The notes below the pieces were generated by a model. The model was not told where the DNA came from and ran no database searches. It saw nothing but the letters and a program-made list of their open reading frames with translations. Positions 59,949 through 64,000 of a stretch of DNA of 64,000 bases are shown here, in pieces (position 1 is the stretch's first letter; each line of letters begins with the position of its first letter). The translations under genes were made by a program, and so were the position numbers. The stretch is from Ureibacillus thermophilus. GTDB lineage: Bacteria; Bacillota; Bacilli; Bacillales_A; Planococcaceae. Location of the stretch: NCBI RefSeq assembly GCF_042657185.1, contig NZ_JBHSNN010000024.1. One strand, written 5' to 3'.

Positions 59949-60079
59949 TTCCATTCCCTCCTGCAATGCTTTTAATAATTTTCCAATTTTATTATACAAA
60001 CTTTAGCCTCCACTTTTCCACATTTTAGGACTTGCCTATTAATCTACAGAACAATTTTACAATGAACTGCCATAAAAAA

Positions 60080-60111
60080 AGCTGCCTAGAAATATACTCT
60101 TCTAGACAGCT
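60080..60111 (-). terminator. Terminator after the DegV gene
   Basis: AGCTGTCTAGAA pairs with TTCTAGGCAGCT, one G-T pair, followed by T7 on the minus strand. Confidence 0.88.
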
Positions 60112-60123
60112 CTTTAATTCCCA

Positions 60124-60972
60124 CTATTTTTTGCTTTTTCTTTTATATAAAATACCTAATGTATTGGGTCCGCAGTGAGAGGAGATGGTGCAGCCGGCAG
60201 TTGTTTCAATTATTTCATCGAACTTGGCATATGTTTCAACTGCTTCCCTTACTTTTTGGACCGTTTCCGGCGAGCAGTAGGAATGGGTGATAAATACCCT
60301 TGAATAATCGATATCATCGTTATTTTCAAGACGATCCTTTACATAATTCACAATGCAGCGATCAAAATTTCCTCGATATTTTTTGCCGACAATCATTTTT
60401 CCGCCGACCACTTCGATGGAAGGTTTAATTCTTAACAAAGTGGCGCCGAACGCTTCAACACCTGAACAACGTCCGCCTTTTCTTAAGTATTCCATTGTAT
60501 TAATAACGAAGCTGGCATCCACTTTAGGAACCAACTCTTCTAAATGTTTCACAATCTCTTCTGCTTGAACTCCCCCTTGTGCTAATAAAGCCGCTTCATA
60601 AACAATATGACCGCTTCCAGTAGAAAGATTTTGCGAATCGACAACATACACATTGTCAAACTGTTCAGAAGCTATTTTCGCATTTTGGTAGCAAGATGAG
60701 AAACCGGAACCTAAGCTAATATGTATCACAGCATCATATTTTGGCGAAAATTCCTTGAAAAAATTTTCATATTCAAAAGTATTCACTGCAGCCGTTTTGC
60801 ATGATTTTCCTTCTTGGCCAACATAACGGAATATATCTTTCGGTTCAATATCAATTCCATCGCGAAAATCTTCATCATCAATCAAAACATGCAAAGGTAT
60901 TAGTGAAATATCAAATTGCTTAATAATTTCAGGAGATAAATCACAAGTACTATCAGCTGTAATTTTTATCAT
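60124..60972 (-). CDS. DegV family fatty-acid-binding protein
   Basis: Binds a fatty acid for the FakA kinase (FakB role in Gram-positives). The 282-residue protein has ITADSTCDLSPEII at the N-terminus, SLGSGFSSCYQNAKIA (carboxylate-binding loop), DSQNLSTGSGH, INTMEYLRKGGRCS and a late SSHCGPNTLGI. ATG at 60972 follows GAGGTG at 6 nt; the upstream extension to 61005 is not needed. Monocistronic. Confidence 0.92.
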   Translation of the reverse strand: MIKITADSTCDLSPEIIKQFDISLIPLHVLIDDEDFRDGIDIEPKDIFRYVGQEGKSCKTAAVNTFEYENFFKEFSPKYDAVIHISLGSGFSSCYQNAKIASEQFDNVYVVDSQNLSTGSGHIVYEAALLAQGGVQAEEIVKHLEELVPKVDASFVINTMEYLRKGGRCSGVEAFGATLLRIKPSIEVVGGKMIVGKKYRGNFDRCIVNYVKDRLENNDDIDYSRVFITHSYCSPETVQKVREAVETYAKFDEIIETTAGCTISSHCGPNTLGILYKRKSKK

Positions 60973-61005
60973 GAAGTTCACCTCAAAATATTTTTCATAT
61001 CCCAC

Positions 61006-61396
61006 AAAATTTCTTCAATTGTAACATATTCCATAGGAGTAAAAGCATTATCGCGCTTTCTTCCTTTAAACATTTAATTTTTCATTTTCCTTAACGGTTC
61101 AAAAATTTTTGAATAATATTTGAAATTCTGTTATCACGCTTTTAATCTTTACATTTTCAGGTTAAAATTTAACAAAAGGATGGATGGATTACAATTCCTA
61201 CATTGTTGCCCCATGCCTTAAATCCTTACTTTCAAAACCCCTTTCTTATCTACTCCCTTTTGGTGCGGGTACTTCTCGCACCACTTTTTTATTGCTTCTT
61301 TTTTGGATAGAAAAAATGGATTCTTTCATCCTCCTCTATTTGATAAACTAAAAATAGACTTGCAAAAAATGAAGAGGATGGAAAGTAGGTTCAACA
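61006..61396. other. Gap with a stand-alone terminator
   Basis: No gene recognised in about 390 nt. GGTGCG/CGCACC with a 9-nt loop and T6 (61262-61292) is a plus-strand terminator without an obvious gene in front of it, so a short RNA or a lost gene is possible. A 56-codon plus-strand frame runs through the terminator, which argues against it being real. Confidence 0.45.
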
Positions 61397-61517
61397 ATGA
61401 GTATTCAAAGGATATCAATAATCGGTTTAGGGGCATTAGCAATATGGAATCGACACACCTATAAATAAAATGTTGTATGAAAAAATTAAAGAAATGGAAG
61501 CTGAATACGTTCATTAA
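61397..61517 (+). pseudogene. Internally deleted ketopantoate-reductase-like gene (panE/apbA family)
   Basis: The first frame, MSIQRISIIGLGALAIWNRH..., has the NAD(P) motif of 2-dehydropantoate 2-reductases (SIIGLGALG) and stops after 23 residues at 61468. One nucleotide out of frame, MLYEKIKEMEAEYVH (61470-61517) looks like the C-terminal helix of the same family. Start and end survive and about 270 codons between them are gone. A terminator follows directly. N-terminal match is clear; the C-terminal match is weaker. Confidence 0.6.
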
Positions 61518-61519
61518 AC

Positions 61520-61552
61520 AAAAAACAATCACCGAATGGTGGTTGTTTTTTA
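61520..61552. terminator. Bidirectional terminator
   Basis: AAAAACAATCACC pairs with GGTGGTTGTTTTT (near perfect) around GAAT; it ends the panE remnant and the convergent LLM-family gene. Confidence 0.88.
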
Positions 61553-61600
61553 ATTCTAAAGAGGAACGAATTGGGATGCCCCAATCCGCAATGCACTTTT

Positions 61601-62665
61601 TTAAAACTCGATTTGTCCATTTCCTTCCGCTTCCCACTTCGCAACTTCTTCCCTGACAATCGGCGCAACTTCTTTTCCCAACAATTCGATGCATCTCATC
61701 ACATCCTCATGAGCCATGGAACCGACAGGACAGTGAAGCATAAATCGGGTAACACCTACATTTTTGCGCAAGAATATGATTTTTTCAGCAACCGTTTTGA
61801 CATCGCCGCAATACAACGCGCCTTCCAAGCTTCTTGCATAATCAAAAGTCGCCTGCGTATATGGACCCCATCCTCGCTCTCTGCCTAAAACATTCATGGC
61901 ATATTGAGTTGGAGGGAAAAACTTTTCAACGGCCTCTTCTGTTGTTTCAGCAACAAAACCGTGGGAATGGGTGGCCACTTTTAATTTTGAAAAATCATGC
62001 CCCGCCTTTTTCGCCGCCCGATAATACAGCTTTACTATAGGTTCAAATTGCAATGGACTGCCTCCGATAATCGCTAAACATAAAGGCAATCCTAGCGTTC
62101 CTGCCCGAACTGCCGACTGCGGAGTTCCGCCGCTTGCAATCCAAATTGGAATCTCATGTTCTGGTCTTGGATATACACCGCGTCCATTAATGCTAGGACG
62201 ATGTTTCCCGTTCCAATGAATAATTTCGTTTTTTTGAATTTGCAGCAATAATTCCAACTTCTCTTCAAATAATTCATCATAATCCTTTAAGTCATATCCA
62301 AATAACGGGAAGGATTCAATAAAAGAACCGCGCCCTGCCATAATTTCTGCTCGTCCCTCTGAAATCGCATCGAGCGTTGCAAATTGTTGGTACACCCGAA
62401 CCGGATCATCAGACGAAAGCACCGTTACAGCACTTGTCAGCTTGATTCGTTTTGTTTTCGTTGCCGCTGCTGCAAGGACAACTGCCGGAGCTGAACAGGC
62501 ATAGTCTTTTCGGTGGTGCTCCCCAACTCCATAAACATCCAAACCTACTTCATCAGCCAGTTCAATTTCCTCCACCACTTCCCGAAGCCGCTCTGCATGG
62601 CTGATCACTTTTCCTGTTCTCACATCCGGCGTAGTTTCAACAAAAGTTGTTAATCCTATTTCCAT
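61601..62665 (-). CDS. LLM-class flavin-dependent oxidoreductase
   Basis: Luciferase-like TIM-barrel monooxygenase family. 354 residues: LADEVGLDVYGVGEHHRKDYACSAPAVVLAAAA near residue 36, LTSAVTVLSSDDPVRVYQQFATLD, RAEIMAGRGSF and PIWIASGGTPQSA are family motifs for FMN/F420-type enzymes; in Firmicutes FMN is expected. Substrate unknown. Starts just after GGGGGAAGAGAG. Terminated at the hairpin 61520-61552. Confidence 0.9.
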   Translation of the reverse strand: MEIGLTTFVETTPDVRTGKVISHAERLREVVEEIELADEVGLDVYGVGEHHRKDYACSAPAVVLAAAATKTKRIKLTSAVTVLSSDDPVRVYQQFATLDAISEGRAEIMAGRGSFIESFPLFGYDLKDYDELFEEKLELLLQIQKNEIIHWNGKHRPSINGRGVYPRPEHEIPIWIASGGTPQSAVRAGTLGLPLCLAIIGGSPLQFEPIVKLYYRAAKKAGHDFSKLKVATHSHGFVAETTEEAVEKFFPPTQYAMNVLGRERGWGPYTQATFDYARSLEGALYCGDVKTVAEKIIFLRKNVGVTRFMLHCPVGSMAHEDVMRCIELLGKEVAPIVREEVAKWEAEGNGQIEF

Positions 62666-62806
62666 CTCTCTTCCCCCATTTATTTATCTCGAAATTGAAA
62701 TGTTTTTCTTATCTTACACAAATTTCGGAAAGAGAATCAATCATTCTGTTTTCTGAGAATATATTTTGCACAACAAGCAAACAATAAAAATAAAAACAAG
62801 GAATGA

Positions 62807-63442
62807 ATGATGATGAGACAAAAAACATTTGACTCTAAAGCCATTGAATTTATAATGATGTTAATATTCAGCTTCGGCATTGTGATTGCCCTTTTCAATT
62901 TGCTTTCTATCGAGCTTAACATGTATGACTTCAAATTATATTTTATGATTTTCATCTTCATGATTATTTTTTATAAACCTTTTCAAAAGGCAAGTTTCTG
63001 TTTCCTTTTCTACTTCATTTTCCGCATGATTCGCTTAATAAAAAGTCATCATATAGAAGTGAATATGCAGGAAATTGGAAACCCGGATGAATTAAAAAGC
63101 CTTTTCGAAAAACAAGGATACGTGGCCATCCCGGCGCAAGAGTTGGGAATCAACGATGTAGACTTCTTATTATGGAAAGGTGCCAAAAAATACATCGTAA
63201 AAGGCTATCCGGATGTTGTTGATATTCGATGCGTTCAAAGAGTTTCCGCAAAAAGAAACCGCAATAGTGCCGATGAAGCAATAATCATTGCCAACCATTC
63301 CTTTACATCGGCTGCCAAAAAATTTGCCTCATTGCATCGAATTCAGTTATTAGATCAGGATGACCTAATGAAAATGATGAATGGCGAAAGAAAAAAATTC
63401 TTTTTTCAAACAGCCTTATCCTTTATTTTGCACCATAAATAA
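62807..63442 (+). CDS. Membrane protein with Mrr-like nuclease-fold domain, degenerate active site
   Basis: 211 residues. Two or three hydrophobic helices in the first 75 residues (FIMMLIFSFGIVIALFNLL, LYFMIFIFMIIFY, CFLFYFIFRMI) precede a cytoplasmic domain. That domain resembles restriction-endonuclease-like Mrr domains: ELGINDVDFLLWKGAKKYIVKGY, ADEAIIIANHSFTSAAKKFASLHRIQLLDQDDL. The catalytic D is kept, but the usual Q/E-x-K is I-V-K, so nuclease activity is doubtful. AAGGA precedes a run of three ATGs. Function unknown. Confidence 0.6.
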   Translation: MMMRQKTFDSKAIEFIMMLIFSFGIVIALFNLLSIELNMYDFKLYFMIFIFMIIFYKPFQKASFCFLFYFIFRMIRLIKSHHIEVNMQEIGNPDELKSLFEKQGYVAIPAQELGINDVDFLLWKGAKKYIVKGYPDVVDIRCVQRVSAKRNRNSADEAIIIANHSFTSAAKKFASLHRIQLLDQDDLMKMMNGERKKFFFQTALSFILHHK

Positions 63443-63445
63443 AAT

Positions 63446-63478
63446 AATTCGCTAGCTTTCCCACAAAGCTAGCGAATT
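63446..63478. terminator. Bidirectional terminator
   Basis: A perfect 14-bp stem (AATTCGCTAGCTTT / AAAGCTAGCGAATT) with a 5-nt loop between convergent genes. Confidence 0.88.
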
Positions 63479-63485
63479 CCTTTGA

Positions 63486-63950
63486 TTAATGTTTCCATAA
63501 TGCCGGAATCAATCCTCTTAATACCCCTAATTTTTCAAAAGCATCTGCATTGCCGTTTAAGAAGCCATACTCACCTAAAGGTTTTTCCGATTGATGGACA
63601 GCTTTAACAACGCGGTCTGTAATGGAGCGATTCAATTTCCATACTAAATTGGCAAGCCGCTTCTCGCCTTTTAATCTGCCGCCAAGCACTTCATCAATGT
63701 GTTTTTCATATTCATCCACGTTGTTTTCCTCAATGCATTCAATGGCGATTTTTCCTGAGATGCAAGCGCAGTCAATGCCACCGCCATGCAAAGCGGAAAC
63801 AAGCCCTGCAGCATCGCCGGTTAATAACACATTGTCATATACTAACTTCTTCGGACGGACAACTGGACAAATGCCTCCTAATTTGCGGGTTCTTTCATAA
63901 TCGGATAAGCATTCTTTTTCAAGAATGCGTTCAGCTTGTAGACAAAGTCC
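63486..63950 (-). pseudogene. Geranylgeranyl-reductase-family FAD protein, C-terminal part, cut by an IS end
   Basis: The frame has VLLTGDAAGLVSALHGGGIDCAC (second FAD motif GDAAG) and the C-terminal helices of the geranylgeranyl reductase family. No start codon suits the N-terminus; instead the frame continues upstream (LQAERILEKECLSDYERTRKLGGICPVVRP) until a stop at 63951-63953 inside sequence that looks like an IS end. The N-terminal FAD-binding half must lie beyond the insertion or be lost. Confidence 0.7.
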
Positions 63951-64000
63951 CTAACTAGGGGCCAAATCTACAGGTTTTTTTGTATAATAGGGATAGAATT
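63937..64000 (+). mobile_element. Probable left end of an insertion sequence
   Basis: TGTAGACAAAGTCCC ... GCCAAATCTACAGG forms an imperfect inverted repeat around TAACTAG, followed by TTTTTTTGTATAATAGGGATAGAATT, a sigma-A -10 box (63983-63988) pointing right, as at the start of an IS with its transposase promoter. The adjacent gene is interrupted exactly here. Ends of this type remind me of IS1182-like elements, but the transposase lies outside the window. Confidence 0.55.

Noticed and set aside
61183..61353. 56-codon plus-strand frame starting MDYNSYIVAPC
   Set aside because: It passes through a strong intrinsic terminator and shows no family resemblance.
1..64000. CRISPR array, rRNA or tRNA genes, prophage or restriction-modification system
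   Set aside because: No regularly spaced direct repeats with unique spacers, no rRNA or tRNA sequence recognised, and no phage structural or methyltransferase genes. The only nuclease-like protein (62807-63442) has an altered active site.

Overview
The window is chromosomal DNA of a low-GC, endospore-forming Gram-positive bacterium. Spore markers include spoVR, yhbH, prkA, a gamma-type spore protein with a sigma-G-like promoter, pdaA and a CgeB-like glycosyltransferase. A D-aspartate-ligase-like gene paired with an aspartate racemase fits a Lys-D-Asp cross-bridged wall, as in Lysinibacillus and Ureibacillus. Together with many Bacillus-type genes (recX, motAB, ytxH, yfkK, thiT, tcyP) this suggests a Ureibacillus/Lysinibacillus-like member of the Bacillales. 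The genus is inference.

Layout. 1-6.4 kb: yfhH-recX, pdaA, a 21-bp tandem-repeat tract, and ribE-ribBA-ribH behind an FMN riboswitch with no ribD and several stacked terminators, then an rRNA uracil methyltransferase. 6.9-8.2 kb: an OFA-family MFS transporter. 8.4-18.2 kb: a glycosylation island with four glycosyltransferases and a set of sugar-nucleotide enzymes (6-dehydrogenase, 3-oxidoreductase, DegT aminotransferase, hexapeptide acyltransferase) matching the logic of UDP-2,3-diacetamido-glucuronate synthesis. 18.3-28.7 kb: GntR/DUF1648 pair, carboxy(nor)spermidine dehydrogenase and decarboxylase, class I fumarase, cystine transporter, and a PfeT-like iron-efflux ATPase with Fur-like boxes. 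28.7-46.7 kb: mostly housekeeping genes (motAB, carbonic anhydrase, PPK2, map, thiT with a TPP riboswitch, sbcCD, M29 aminopeptidase, DEAD-like helicase) ending with the racemase/D-Asp ligase pair. 46.8-64 kb: accessory and sporulation genes, the prkA/yhbH/spoVR set, several gene remnants, and an apparent insertion sequence cutting a reductase gene at the right edge.

Two themes stand out. First, a dispersed family of 274-318 bp elements (four copies, one nested in the remains of another) has conserved inverted-repeat ends, an internal hairpin flanked by A and T tracts, and two exchangeable cores; two copies 24 kb apart differ at only two positions. Second, there is visible gene decay: N-terminal stubs of a universal stress protein and an RNase J, and an internally deleted ketopantoate-reductase-like gene. 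In addition, prkA has no standard start codon where its 631-residue reading frame should begin; an AUC lies 8 nt after a strong Shine-Dalgarno sequence.

Limits: all family calls come from motifs and remembered relatives. No database search, folding or comparison program was run.
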